DNA of 44,001 nucleotides from Butyriboletus loyo. Its lineage: Eukaryota; Basidiomycota; Agaricomycetes; Boletales; Boletaceae. The DNA lies in assembly GCA_038093515.1 (NCBI GenBank), contig JBBPSI010000201.1, positions 1-44,001 of the forward strand, in the 5' to 3' direction. This document shows, one piece after another, positions 10,986-22,188 of the stretch. How positions within the stretch are numbered: position 1 is the first letter of the stretch; each line of letters opens with the position of its first letter. The notes under the pieces are model-generated. The model had not been told where the DNA came from. It worked only from the letters and a program-made list of their open reading frames with translations, and did not search any database. The translations under genes and the position numbers were made by a program.

Positions 10986-11768
10986 AATTGAGGAGTGGCC
11001 CAGCTCCTTGACACTGTTTAATATTTCCCCGTGGACAGTAGTGATCAGAAGTTTGGTTAGAATTTGAGCTGGACTATACCTCTACTTACATACCAGTGAT
11101 TTTTGTGAGCGTTATTTGGTTACAATACTTGCTCCGAGAATGATGCAGCTCGGCCTCGGAGGGCTCGCTTAGACTGAACGCATGGAAGCTGAGTAATGAC
11201 TCCACCTGCCAACTTAGCCGAGGAAGCTCTTTCAGGAAGCCATCATCATCAAGCGAGTCATCAATGCATCAGTGAAACGGTTATTGGTCGGAACCAACGG
11301 CTAGCATTTTGTAGCAGTCTGTGGCACTCGGCTACACTCGGTTAGCCTACCGGAAACCAGCAACTATTTTACTGATGCGCCCCCTTGGTTTCCTTGCCGT
11401 AACTCAATCAAATGACCTGCAGTAGAGCCGTCGAGAGATAACACTACACACCTTTCATGTAAACATGATCCAAGCATCGGTCGAACAGTATTGTCGCGTA
11501 ACGATTTTCGGCACGATTTGTGAATTCTGGTCAATTGGTTCAGTGGCTACACTCTATGATGAATGAGGGAATTACCTGATGAGTCTAGCTATAATAGTAA
11601 ACGATGACACTTTGGGTATAAGTTCTGCACGAGGCGATGACAGATTTGAACGCACAGCACATTTGTAAATCCTATGCATCACTGATTCCATCATAGAAAC
11701 CCTTGGGCGAGCCGAGTTACGAAAATACTCCACCCACTGCCTTCCCTTGACGTAACATGTTCGTCGCC

Positions 11769-11775
11769 TTTAAAT
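11769..11775 (+). promoter_or_regulatory. TATA-like box of peptide copy C
   Basis: TTTAAATCGAGTCTTCGACC lies 92 bp before the ATG at 11861. It is conserved in position and sequence with the inverted copy A. Confidence 0.45.
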
Positions 11776-11860
11776 CGAGTCTTCGACCTCGAAAAATTCA
11801 TCACTCACCTCTCTGCAAAAGCCTTGACCCGCTCGGAGATTAACTCTACCCGTGTACACC

Positions 11861-12124
11861 ATGTTGTTCAACAAGCTCGCGCTTGCGCTCCTTAGTATCG
11901 TTGTCGTTGCTGCTGCGCTACCCAGTTCATCTTCCGCCAATGTTGGCGTCGACACGAAGGTCGGGGTGAAGCGTAACGCCAGCCCCAAGGTCGTGGATAC
12001 CACTGACCGCCGTGGCATGTGTAACACCTCGCCCGAGTGAGTCTCCATTGTGTATTCAGTATGTGTTGTTGATCGCTCATGATGTCTCTGTAGTGGCAGT
12101 CAAAACCAGGGTGGTGGTTGCTAA
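11861..12124 (+). CDS. Small secreted, Kex2-type processed peptide precursor (copy C)
   Basis: Two exons (11861-12036 and 12094-12124) flank a 57-nt GT-AG intron and encode 68 aa. Residues 1-19 are a signal peptide (MLFNKLALALLSIVVVAAA). A Ser-rich linker follows, then dibasic sites KR at 37-38 and RR at 50-51. Cleavage after RR would release the 17-residue C-terminal peptide GMCNTSPDGSQNQGGGC, which has two cysteines, the second being the last residue. Such architecture is known for fungal Kex2-processed repeat or single peptides and for small effectors; I do not recognise this family. The terminal Cys is not a CaaX box, so a mating pheromone is unlikely. Copies A and B are relatives. The model rests on splice signals shared with copies A and B. 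Confidence 0.6.
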
Positions 12125-12204
12125 GGAGTGGGCGGTTTCATGAAGCTGTTAGTCCCAAGGCAGACCACAGGGAATGAGGTGATGGTGAGAAATTGAAGTT
12201 TGGT

Positions 12205-12758
12205 GTGGACTGTCTGTTTTGCATGCTGCTGCAACCAAGTGTAGAATGGGGGATGACTGAATTTGGAACATTTGACCGAATGAAATGGCCCACTATGAAC
12301 TCGGCAAACCATTCGCTGTTGGCAGTTTTTATTGTTGCACCATACCTGCCAATTGGGTGCCAATTTTGAGTTGCGAGAAGTGCGACGGCGAATTTATTGA
12401 GGATCATGATACCAATTTCAGCAGCAGATCAATGTTAATATGCCAATCAATGAATATGAACAGTATCCGGACTGAGAAAACTTACTTGTATGCTATGGTG
12501 CTGTTCACTCAAACCCAGCGCCTACTAATTATTAGTAATTCCGCACTTCCGCATCCTCTTCAACATGTCTAAACTTGTCCGTCTGCTTGGTAGCAACAAG
12601 CTCTCCGTCTGAGAAACTTGTGAGATCGAAGCGGGCCATATTCCCGCAGCTTGTGAACCCTGTCATCAGAGTCGGTATCCCGATGGGAAATACGACCAAC
12701 TGAACCACATACTACTCAGTGCGGCCATCTCGGATCACGTATCCGCCTCATGAGAAGC
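12205..12758. other. Intergenic, nothing recognised
   Basis: Open frames on both strands lack any motif. No repeat structure was noticed. Confidence 0.35.
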
Positions 12759-12960
12759 GAATAATTTTATTTGACATACCTAAGATATGAGTAAGGTCCA
12801 GGTGAAGTCTCTGGGGGGCTCTCTGAGGGTGACCCGAAGTGAGTTCCACATAGATTGTCGTCTTTGATGCCTACATGAAAAATGGGTCTGTGAGGGGTGC
12901 TTTTGCTGCCTAGCAGTGATGACTGAGGTGTTCCGGTGCACACATGGCACCCCGGTCTTC
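12759..12960 (+). repeat. Dispersed repeat R, copy 2
   Basis: Shares ordered blocks with the minus strand of 1240-1434: AATAATTTTATTTGACATAC, GATATGAGTAAGG, GAAGTGAGTTCCACAT, TTTGATGCCTACATGAAAAA, TGGGTCTGTGAGGGGTGC and CGGTGCACACATGGCACC. It is non-coding and has no obvious terminal repeats. Confidence 0.55.
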
Positions 12961-13146
12961 AATGTGCGGACCTGTCTGGAACATACATTTTCAGCGACGC
13001 TCTCACATCTAACACTAATTTGACTAGCTAACGAGTCCAAGACTCCACTTAGTTGGTGAGTCTCAGTCGCGTCCTGTCACATCACGTGAGGAAGACCTTT
13101 TTCCTCTGCCACGCGTCTGTGTCACACTTGGCTTTATTCCACGACC

Positions 13147-14573
13147 ATGGCAGCGCTCCAGCGTAATCAACTGAGCAAGTTATGTTCCAGTACAGAAACA
13201 TTCGAAAAAGCCTTGTCAATTCTGCGCATTGCCAATGCAAAGACTGGTCCGGGCTCTGGTTTTGTCGTCAAAAGCTCCGTCGCGATCCCCGCTGTATGCG
13301 CGTACCTGGCGTCCGAACAGTACGCGTTTCCTCTTCTCGCCGGACGTTTTCTCAGTCGAATACCACACAGATTGAACACGGGCGAAGTCTCGCTCCAGTC
13401 TGCGACGTCTGCAGCGTGTGTGACGCGAACCGAGTTCGCCGACATTCTCAATAAACTTCGTGCCACACTTTGCACTGGGGAAGGGAACACCGTGCGAGAT
13501 GTCACGTATGAGATGCTTGTCGACGCGTACCATGTTCACCCGAGAGAGGATGCTGTAGCCTGCATGGAAGATGCTGAGGCTGCACTTCCACGCGCTGATA
13601 TCCTAAAGGACAAGTACGGCGCCAACATCTTGACATGTGCCGTCTTTTACTGGGTGTGCCAGTTGATGGAGGTAAGGTTTTGGAATCCAATGTTTGAGTG
13701 GATAACCACAACTACGATGTACAGGAACCCTCCGTGCAGGAGCGATCTCTCCGTCAATCGTATTCTATACCCCCGAAAACGTTTAAAGCCGTTGTGGCTA
13801 CACTCGACAAACAATGCGACGGTATCGCAGATCAGATAAAGACTTATTTACTTCCGAAGCGAAGTACCGCTGAAGCATCGACGTCGCAACCAGACTGCGT
13901 TTCCAAGCACACGCCTACCTCCCCAAAAAAGTCGCCAATGAAATCCACCGTGAGACCACAGACAAGGACGAATATATCGACCCCAGCGACAACGCCCTCG
14001 AAGAAACGCACCGTAACCTTCTCACACCTATCCACATGTGGCGATGGGGGGCATGAGGATAGCACCTCCTTCCCAGAAACGCCGACCAAGAAACGCCGCA
14101 TCGACTCTTCGTCGCCCACCAAGCCAAGAACAGGCAGTTCTCCCGCAAAGCGTTCTTTGGCAGCTTCCACAACTGCCTTCCATGCCGCGCTCAAAGATAA
14201 TTCCACCAAGCTGCCAGTTGGGCAGGAGAGTGAGATTCCAGACGCCGGTCCATCGACTCCCCGTCGTCCCCGTCGCGCCAACGTGGCCGAAGCCACAGCT
14301 ACGCCGGTGCAAGCCAACTCACAACCGTCGCCGTCCCGTTCACAAAACCAAGCGTCCCCCACTCGATCAGTCGTTCGACGCCATTTCCGGCCCATCTTTC
14401 TTGAGCAGCAACAATGGTGCGCTCGGGATCCCAAGGTGGAACGGATGTGGGCGGTTGCGGAGACGGTTCGGGACGAGATGGTAGCGTTGCATGGGCATCC
14501 GTTTCAGAGAATGTGGCAACGGGGAGGTGAAGTGGTTGAGCATTCGGGAATATTAACTGCTTCGTTGTGTTGA
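13147..14573 (+). CDS. ORC6: Probable origin recognition complex subunit 6 (ORC6)
   Basis: Two exons, 13147-13671 and 13725-14573, flank a 53-nt GTAAGG...CAG intron and give 457 aa in frame. The ATG has a good context (gaccATGg). The N-terminal half is helical and resembles the cyclin-like ORC6 fold region of basidiomycete homologues (LSKLCSSTETFEKALSILRI, VAIPAVCAYLASEQ, FYWVCQLMEEPSVQERS, TFKAVVATLDKQCDGIADQI). The middle is a long Ser/Thr/Pro/Lys-rich disordered linker with SPKK, SPMK, TPSKK and TPTKK sites that look like CDK targets. The C-terminus RPIFLEQQQWCARDPKVERM and HGHPFQRMW matches the conserved tail of fungal ORC6-like proteins. ORC6 binds ORC at replication origins in the nucleus. 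The assignment rests on motif memory, not on a search; an unrelated nuclear protein remains possible. Confidence 0.68.
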
Positions 14574-15175
14574 TGGATTACCTTTACGAGAGGGACAGTC
14601 GACGCGGGATTGTACACTATTGATGTTGTACGATAGTAGAACTGGAATAGAACTGGCTCACTCTGTACGTCCTCGTTTGGCGTGTTGGAAAGATGCTAGT
14701 GATGACGTTTCGACATTGTCATGACCACTCTCGTTCGTCATGGGCCCCACCTCATACGTACATTCTGTGGCAGCCATCTCCGCGTTCCCTGTCCGCCCAC
14801 CCGGAACTCACTATCATGTGTAGCGACTTATATATCCCTGAAGCACCACTTGCAGTGGTGGTTTTAAACTTTTTGACGGCCGGAACTTGCCCACATAGCA
14901 TCTGGTTCGACCAGACCTGAAATGAACGGAAAACATACAAGCGCCGAGAGATGATCGTAGGTATATTGATCACGAGGCACGTGTGTGCGAGTAGACAACG
15001 GCGCATATTTTCTTCCATCGCTCCGATACTTGATATGTTGGTGGTCGAACAATGCTGAGTACCTCGACGAGACATTTGAGAGTGCAATCAAAGCGCAATA
15101 CCAACGGGGACCCAATAATCGAGTGAAAACAATCCCTCCGCCAGTACCGTTCACCAACAGCGAAGATCGAAATCG
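14574..15175. other. Intergenic, nothing firm
   Basis: 3' flank of the ORC6 gene, then sequence leading into the WD40 relic. No intact frame with motifs was seen. Confidence 0.35.
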
Positions 15176-15830
15176 ATGGCCTTCCTCGCTGGTGGGAAGC
15201 ACATCGTGAGCGGCGGTCTCGAAGGAGAGATTCGACGTTGGCGGGTGAAAGATGGTAGGGAGGCTGCGCCAATGGACGCGGGGAGTACCGTTTGGAATAT
15301 TGCAGTGTCACAAAATGGAAAAGTGGGTTGTGAATGGGACGGACAGTGGCGAAGTGATGGCAGAGCCACGAAAAGGTGACCGCGTTCAAAGGACACAGCG
15401 ATCTGGTGTATGCGGTGGACGTCTCGGCGGATGGGACGAGAATCGCGACCAGGTCGGATGACCTCAACTGCGTTCATCTGGTCGCTCTCGATTGCTTGGC
15501 CCCTTGCATCACGACGACCACAGGTTTATTAAATTATCGTCCGACGCAGTGGCGCTTCGTTCGTATCCAAAACCAAACCCCCGCTTGGACCAACGATAGC
15601 GAGCAATCCTCTGTCATATCGTGCGACAGCAACATCAACTATCTCCGATCTCGACGTCCACCGGGACGACGTGTTCGCACTGGGACATCCACAGCAACTA
15701 TGGCCCCAGGTGCACCGCAGCTTCCGCAAGCTCATCGGTCTCGGTCTGGGACACCACGACGCACAAGCAAATCGGATCTGTCATCCAGCATCCAGCCGCT
15801 ATCGAATCAATAGCTGTCAGACCACGGCGG
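15176..15830 (+). pseudogene. WD40-repeat protein pseudogene
   Basis: Pieces of an Agaricomycete-type WD40 protein occur in order but in different frames. MAFLAGGKHIVSGGLEGEIR with RRWRVKDGR and VWNIAVSQNGK starts at 15176. KWVVNGTDSGEV follows in another frame near 15320. FKGHSDLVYAVDVSADGTRI is near 15380, and SSVSVWDTTTHKQIGSVIQH is near 15735. Between them are frameshifts, stops and missing blades. WD40 proteins are beta-propeller scaffolds. The local order matches one ancestral gene, so this is a decayed copy rather than several exons of a live gene. Confidence 0.75.
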
Positions 15831-16435
15831 AATCCACACAATCGTCCTTTACAGTCTCTGTGACTTCCTTCCCTCATCCTACTCTGTCGATGCGAGTGCA
15901 CTTGACTTACTCTTGTAGACTATCGCAGAACGGGTCAAGCAGCGCATGGAGGTGGAGTCTCTTTCAACTCGGGTTCATGTTCTGTGCACGAAGGCATCGT
16001 GCGGAGGACATGAACTCGAGTGCGACCATCGCCACCCTGACTCATCCATCAGGTAGAGGAGTTGCGCGGATAGCTTGATCGTGGTTCGGGTTCGCGGGGG
16101 GGCGTTCTTGATTGAGATATTGATAGATGGCATCCGTACAACCGACTTGCAGTAGACGTGGATCAATGACCGCAACCGAGGTCAGCGTGCACCGGTGGAC
16201 GATCAATCGATCACGCCTGCCAAGTCATGTTTTATATATTAGATGTATTATCATAGTTTTCGAGCCAAGCTACGAACGTGCCTGGCACATTCATGCGTGT
16301 ATGTAGTGTACATTGTAGTTGAGCGATATGATGGTCGAGACAAATATAATAGATACAATATCATAGTATTCGTACAAATCGCGTTAGTTCAACTCCAAGT
16401 CCTCCCGCTCCCCTACAGTCCCGAGCCTCAAGCCC
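15831..16435. other. Intergenic, nothing recognised
   Basis: Contains the 3' flank of the WD40 relic and the 3' flank of the convergent kinase gene. No supported feature. Confidence 0.35.
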
Positions 16436-18974
16436 TCAAGCCTCACATTCCGCAATCGCACCCAACATCTTCCCCACCTCAGTCATCGTCGGCCGCAATG
16501 GTGCAATCACATTCCAACACTGATCCAACAAGCACCAAAACGCCTCCTCTTGCAGTGCCGTCAAACGCATCTCAGGCACGGGCGGCAACCCCCGACACGG
16601 TCGGACGCCCCGCAGAATGTCGATCGTCACCGCGCGGTCGTTGCGGCGGTGTGGATAGGGCAAGTCGTTCGTGGCCACCTAAAAAATGAAATGACGGAAG
16701 GCGATGAGCATACCGACGAACACGAGAGGATACGCCAGTGCGGGGACATGGGTGCGTATACACGCACCTCAAGACAGACACAGGCAAACGAGAACACGTC
16801 GCTCTCGCGCGTGACGGAACACACCACGCCATCGTCCTCGACAAGCGAGAGAATCAACTCGGGTGCCATCCACCGCGTCGACCCAGCGAGAAACGACGTG
16901 CCCAGTTGAACAGCGTCCGCAGTGAGCGAGAGCTCCTCGACGACCGTCGATAGCCCGAAATCAGAAATCAGGGCGTTCCCATCGTCGCTGATGAGAATGT
17001 TGGTCTGGGAGGGGGAGGCATCAGATCACCCCGGACGAGAGAGACTGGATGAGTTAGGGGGGAACGTACTCCTTTGAGGTCCCCGTGGACCACGACGGGC
17101 TTCATGTTGTGCAGGTAGCTCACGCCGGACGCGATTTGCCTCAGCTACATAATCACCTGTCCGTGAAATGCTTTTTCGCTCCTGCGCAACCTCGACTTAC
17201 CAACGCTAATCGATCCACGTGGACGTCTTCCCGTTGAATGTACTGCATGATCGTGCCATTATTGCACCACGGAGACGCCATCGCAATGGAGTGGACCGAC
17301 TGAATGACGCCGTACAGAGGGCAAATGTTGGCATGCTGTAGGCGATGCCAGGCAACAATCTCGGCTTTCAGACGCTACGATATCCATCAATAAGGAAGAA
17401 ACCGACAAACAATCGAACGACACCCACCTTCAAGAGCTTCTCGCGCACGTCGTCCGCCATGCTCTGATACTGACGAAGAAACTTGAGCGCAACCTGCCCA
17501 TGCACACACACACGCGTGTTCAGCGTACACACCACCAAAAAGCCACCAGAGGAACATCCAAAATGCCAAACACACACCGTTTTAGACTGCCCCACCGCAT
17601 TCGTCCAAATTCCCTTCCACACGTCCGAAAAACCCCCATGACAGACCGGATCCCGTCCGACTTTGGACACCTCGTCCGTCAGATCGACCAACAACACGTC
17701 CCCCTTGACTAGCAACGTCTTGGTGACCTTTTCCAGCGTCGCCTTGTGTCGCGCGCGTTGTTTCAGTCGCGCGTAATCGACGTGTTCCGGGATCCACCGA
17801 CATTCGTCGTAGTTGGAAAGGGCTTGGACGAGCGAGGTGAGCGAGGAAAAGTAGAGGTGGGTGGGATTGCGTTGAAGGAGGGAGGCATTGCGGAGGTGGA
17901 CGTCAGATCGGGATTCGATACCGACGTCAACCCAGATGGCACCATCGTGCTCCGAACCACTGACATGGGAAGTGGAGTCAAGATCCTGACCGCCGAAGAT
18001 ATACAGTGCCAGCGTCGGCATCACCGGAAATAGCAAATGAGCCGACGTCCTATAAACATAAGAGGGAAGGGAAAGGCAACATCAACCCGATACGATCATT
18101 GGAACAAAAGACGAATCACACCCACGGATCACTTCCAAAGTCCTCGTCCAGCGAGGCAAAACACGTATCGGGCAACACAAACTGCTGTTCCTCAGACGCC
18201 ACCCCGAAACAAATCTCCGCCTCCAAAAACCGCCAACAATCGAACCCCTCGAACCGATCCCTCGTCGTCGTCGCACGACGGCGACCCCCTTGTAGAAATG
18301 CATGAAAGCTTCCTAGGACGGCACGTCGCCGAACCCGATGCCATACATGCCGCGCTTGGACGACCGCCTCCCCAATGACGACGCGGCGGGTCAACCGGCC
18401 AACAGTCTCCTTGTACACCTCGCTGTTGCGATACCGGAGGAACATGAAATACCGAAGCACCATCTCCCGCTCGCGTTTCGACGTTGCTATCTCGAACCGC
18501 CGCGGCTTTGTCGCGGTACAGCATTCCAAATCCGGATCTGACTCCGTATCGGTGTCTGGACCGGGATCAGCGCACGCACGCGTACGCGCACGGATCTGGA
18601 GGACGAGCTGAGCGAGTATATGCTCGACGTCGTTTTCGAGACGCGTAAAGGCTTGCTCGGCGGTGCGTAGCGCAGCGTGACATCCCTCATCGAGCACGTC
18701 CGGGTCGGTGATGAAATCGTAAAACACACTCCGAGTCTGTTCCGGGATCCGACGCGTCTCGGAGAGCATGTTGTTGAACACGTCGTAAATGTGCACGCGG
18801 TGGTCGTCCAACGTGTGTTTGTGAGGGTCTCTACAAAACAGAGAAAGATAACGGAATGAATTCGGGGACACATGGATTAAAACATGGGGGCGAGCATGAG
18901 ACGTACGCGTCCGAGAGCCAGAAACGCCAGAGGAATTGAGGGATATAAGGTTCGACAACCGAGGGGGCGTCCAT
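16436..18974 (-). CDS. DUF4238-protein kinase fusion
   Basis: Eight exons (18974-18907, 18830-18120, 18049-17578, 17493-17428, 17374-17201, 17144-17070, 17004-16768, 16678-16436) total 2046 nt, 681 aa. Residues 1 to about 260 resemble DUF4238: YIPQFLWRFWLSDADPHKHT, VHIYDVFNNML, then MVLRYFMFLRYRNSEVYKET. A linker region carries HLLFPVMPTLALYIFGGQDL and RWIPEHVDYARLKQR. The kinase domain begins near 380: Gly loop CHGGFSDVWKG, VALK lysine at 421, catalytic loop HGDLKGTNIL (Asp 519), SDFGLS (Asp 537), STRWMAPE and the C-lobe end RPTMTEVGKML. All catalytic residues are present, so it is probably active, of the fungal TKL-like expanded group. Exon 2 ends at donor GTGATT, chosen to keep the frame. 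Confidence 0.82.
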
Positions 18975-19727
18975 CGCTCTGATGCCCTTCAAGCTATAGC
19001 CTACACTGCCAGAGTGCTGTTTCAGGTTTGTACTAACATCGCACAGCCAAGTCGGCCAGCGACACTCACCGGGGAAGTACTTCAAGTACGTACGTGCAAC
19101 GGTCCACGACAGCGAACACACTGTGCCCAGAACCTAAGCCGTCAGTCGACACCAGTTGTGCGGACGGTTGGAAAAATCGTAAATAAAACTGCCCCGAGAC
19201 CTGTGGGTCCCAGTGGGTCCGTGGATAGGGCGGTGGATGGGAACACCATGAGGCAGCAGGGATACATATAAATCAAGGACCTCGTGTCAACGAAACATAG
19301 CCTTGCTGTAGATTGCGGTCACATCCGCAAGCAGCTGCCAGTAGTCTGGGTGGAGTAGTACCGCTCTAAGCGATGATATCATTCCCACAACTAATTCGAG
19401 TCTTCGGAACAAGTTGATGCGGCCACGGTGAGTTTATCATACTATCATGATGATACTCATGTTCCAGGACGGAAGAGATACGTATGTACAGTGTAATGTC
19501 ACTGTGATATTTAGCTGGTGCAGGCCATAGTAGTGTATAACAAGGCAGGCATACGCTCCAACGGCGCTATCAACAATAACTTATAGGCAAGTAATATGGT
19601 TACTATCGACACATGGACGTTCAGGAAAAAAAAACGAATGTGTGCTGGAAATAGGGAGTGCAATAGAAACTCCTAGAAAGGACTCCATACCGTCTACAAA
19701 ACGCGGTCGGTAAGAAGGGATACCGTC
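18975..19727. other. Intergenic, nothing recognised
   Basis: Upstream region of the kinase gene and 3' flank of the Tvp38-like gene. Contains an ATCATGATGAT palindrome near 19444. No coding frame is supported. Confidence 0.4.
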
Positions 19728-21520
19728 TCACACTCGATAACCCGGAGGTGGAGGAGAAAACGCCCTCGTTGGCAGATTCCCCGAGTTGCCCTCGAAACTA
19801 TGATGAGGAGCATTGAAAGCATATTCTCCAGGACGCGCTAGTGGCAGTGCACCAGGAGGAATGATCGTTTCCGAACTTGCGTTATCAAAGGGGTTCCGCA
19901 ATGACTCCAACTCCGCAGGCGAGTGGGGTTCGGGAATGGCATGCAATTGGTATACCTGTCCATCTGCGGCGTTCGTCTGTAGTTCCCACCCCGCGATATC
20001 TGTGCTTTCCTGGCGTAGTGGGCCGGCGCCTGCAGCGCTCCCGGCGCGAGAAGACACAACAAGAGCCGCATCAAACGAGGCGTTCGCTCGGCGAGGTTGT
20101 GGAGCTAAAACGCGTGGATCCGTTGCATAGCCCACTGCCCGACCGTCCCCATCCCACTGCTGGTAGGGTGAGTCATAAGGAACGTCCGAGTGTGTAAGGG
20201 GTGTAGTGAGGTAAACGTCCGACGCATTAGGGTTGAATATAGAGTCGTCGGTTGATCCGGTCATACCACTGTTTTGGTACAGGACATCTCCGTTCAACTT
20301 GGTTTGACTGTGGTGGAAGATTAAAGAGCGATCTAAAAAGGGAATGCAGTAACTGACCGAGCTTTTCGACGCGCGTAGATTACTTGGGGCTTGACCCTGT
20401 TTACTTCTCTTTGAATGTACCACATTGCTGCCACTGTCACGATCAGGGTGATGGCACCGACGACGTAACTGAGAATTTTGTTCTGACTTGTGGCAGAACC
20501 TGGATCCGGATCAACATGACGTTGCGAGGTGAAGGAAGTAACCTACCATTTGCAGTATTCTCTAACAAGGTACCAATGTAGACGGTGATGAATTGTTTAG
20601 GCATGGATAAGACTGCGGCGAGGATGAAGACGAATATATTCATTCCACAAACAGCAAAAATGGCAGTTGTGACTTGATAGAGATCAATAAAAGGGTTTCC
20701 TGTTGGGTGACAAGGACTCACAGTGTCCTGGTACTGCACTATAACGCACAATCAAAGCGATCTTGAAGCCACCCTCTCGTACAACCTTGGCCAGACAGGC
20801 ATATTGAATGCTTTTCTTTTCCTCTTTTTCGGCGCGAGATTTGAAGAGGTACCTGAACGCGCTGTGGAGGGATGAGATGAGGGGCAGAGGGGGCAAGTGA
20901 GTACGCACTAGAAGTTTCCAATCTCACCAAGCAACGTCCCAGCGGCGGTGATCCCAAAGCCAGCCCAAACACCCCAGACCAAACCACAGACGATAGCCAA
21001 AATTTCGTGACCAAAGAGCTATGAGACAAGTTGAGCGAGAGACAGAAATGAGGGTAACGTGGAGACAGACTGGAGGGAAAGAGATGATGAAAAAGATGAC
21101 GATTGGAATGAGCCAACCAACGGGCAAACTGTCGCGAGTATGAGACGGTCAGGCATAAGGCGTTGGCATTTTACATACCCATGCATCCAGTTGGCGGCAG
21201 GCTGTATGGCGTGCACGATTTGGTCGTGATAAAAGATGAAGAGGGCGCCGATGACGATGACGACGATGCCAACGGCGTAATAGACTGTAGAGGGTGAGCG
21301 GGCGGGAACAGGGTCGAAAAAGGAGGGACGGACTGAGGTACTTCCTGGTCAACAACTTGTCCCTTTGAAACATGGCACGATAGTTTAACATGGTCTTTTG
21401 TTTGAGGGCCTCAATCTCGCTGGGAGTTGGACTGGGGGTTCTGACGGCAACGCGGGCATCGCTGGCGAGGGGATTGTAGACATCGGGGGCGGGACTTGAG
21501 TAGCCTGGATAGGCGCTCAT
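19728..21520 (-). CDS. TVP38: Tvp38-like SNARE-associated Golgi (VTT domain) membrane protein
   Basis: Eight exons (21520-21334, 21284-21179, 21128-21071, 21018-20909, 20861-20722, 20672-20547, 20499-20358, 20307-19728) total 1449 nt, 482 aa. After a 62-residue cytosolic start come hydrophobic segments YYAVGIVVIVIGALFIFY and LPVGWLIPIVIFFIISFPPL. The VTT/DedA core follows: FGHEILAIVCGLVWGVWAGF, AAGTLLGEIGNFYAFRYLFK, CLAKVVREGGFKIALIVRYS, AVPGHFTTAIFAVCGMNIF, LSMPKQFITVYIGTLLE. A last segment is SYVVGAITLIVTVAAMWYI. Yeast Tvp38 is a Golgi/Tlg2-vesicle protein, and VTT proteins are linked to lipid scrambling and trafficking. The roughly 190-residue hydrophilic C-terminal tail, rich in Pro/Ser/Gly, is long for the family. 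Two introns use GTCCGT and GTCTGT donors. Confidence 0.9.
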
Positions 21521-21544
21521 GATTCAGAAAGGAGAGGGCGGGCG

Positions 21545-22188
21545 ATGGGGGAAGGACCAGCTTCTGATGCAGTGGTGGATATAGACAACACAAAACGTGA
21601 GACTTGTTTGAGACTTGGCGCCACCGCATTGCTTTGGGTCATGGAACACACCCTCAACCGCATCGCCAAAAACTTGACCGACACCGCCTTCGACGACTAC
21701 CTCGACGGCAAACCGCAGCTCCATCGCATGTTCAACCTGCACCATCCTCGGCCAGCGCTGGGCCCGTCGACGTAAGTGCAGTCACGCGACTCCATCAGGT
21801 ATGTCAACGGGCGTTTCGAAACACCAACGCCCTGAAATTTGAGTTTATCGAACAGAGCGTTTCGAAACGAGTTCCGAGTCCTCCCCACGCATCTACAGCG
21901 TTCGTGTATATCCTGATGTGTGATAGACAAGCAATGCATATTGACCATCACCAAACCCGACGGCGTACAGCGTTCGTACGCGACGCCGTCCGTCTTTGTG
22001 AAAAAGAATCAGAAGCAGCGAAGATTGCCATCGACATGGGCGCTCTCGTCTTCCTAATCGGTGGGGACGACGAAACGAAACCCATCGTGCCCGCGGAGAC
22101 TTGCAGCACTGGTAAAGCTACTACTTCTGATGCTATGTCAGTGCACTCTGAAAGTGCACCGGAAACGTTGATCGACGACATAGAGTAA
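21545..22188 (+). other. Doubtful open frames upstream of Tvp38-like gene
   Basis: A frame starts at ATG 21545 (76 codons; an internal ATG at 21641 reads MEHTLNRIAKNL), and a second frame ends at 22188 with SAPETLIDDIE. A GTAAGT donor at 21772 and several possible acceptors exist, but no splice joins the two frames convincingly. No motif is recognised. The first ATG is only 25 bp from the Tvp38 start on the other strand. It may be a small gene, a decayed gene, or non-coding promoter DNA. It is the last DNA with gene-like composition before the transposon block. Confidence 0.25.

Larger units (their letters stand above)
11020..12200 (+). repeat. Second unit of a diverged tandem duplication
   Basis: This unit aligns block by block with 10040-10985 and carries the intact peptide gene. 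The same locus recurs inverted at about 430-905. Divergence between units is high, so the duplication is old. The 5' part (11020-11760) holds no coding frame that I can support. Confidence 0.5.

Noticed and set aside
11861..12124. Mating pheromone precursor
   Set aside because: Basidiomycete pheromone precursors end in a CaaX box and lack a signal peptide; this one has a signal peptide and ends in a single Cys after three Gly.
13844..14434. 196-codon minus-strand frame opposite ORC6
   Set aside because: Shadow of the low-complexity Ser/Pro/Lys-rich linker of the plus-strand gene.
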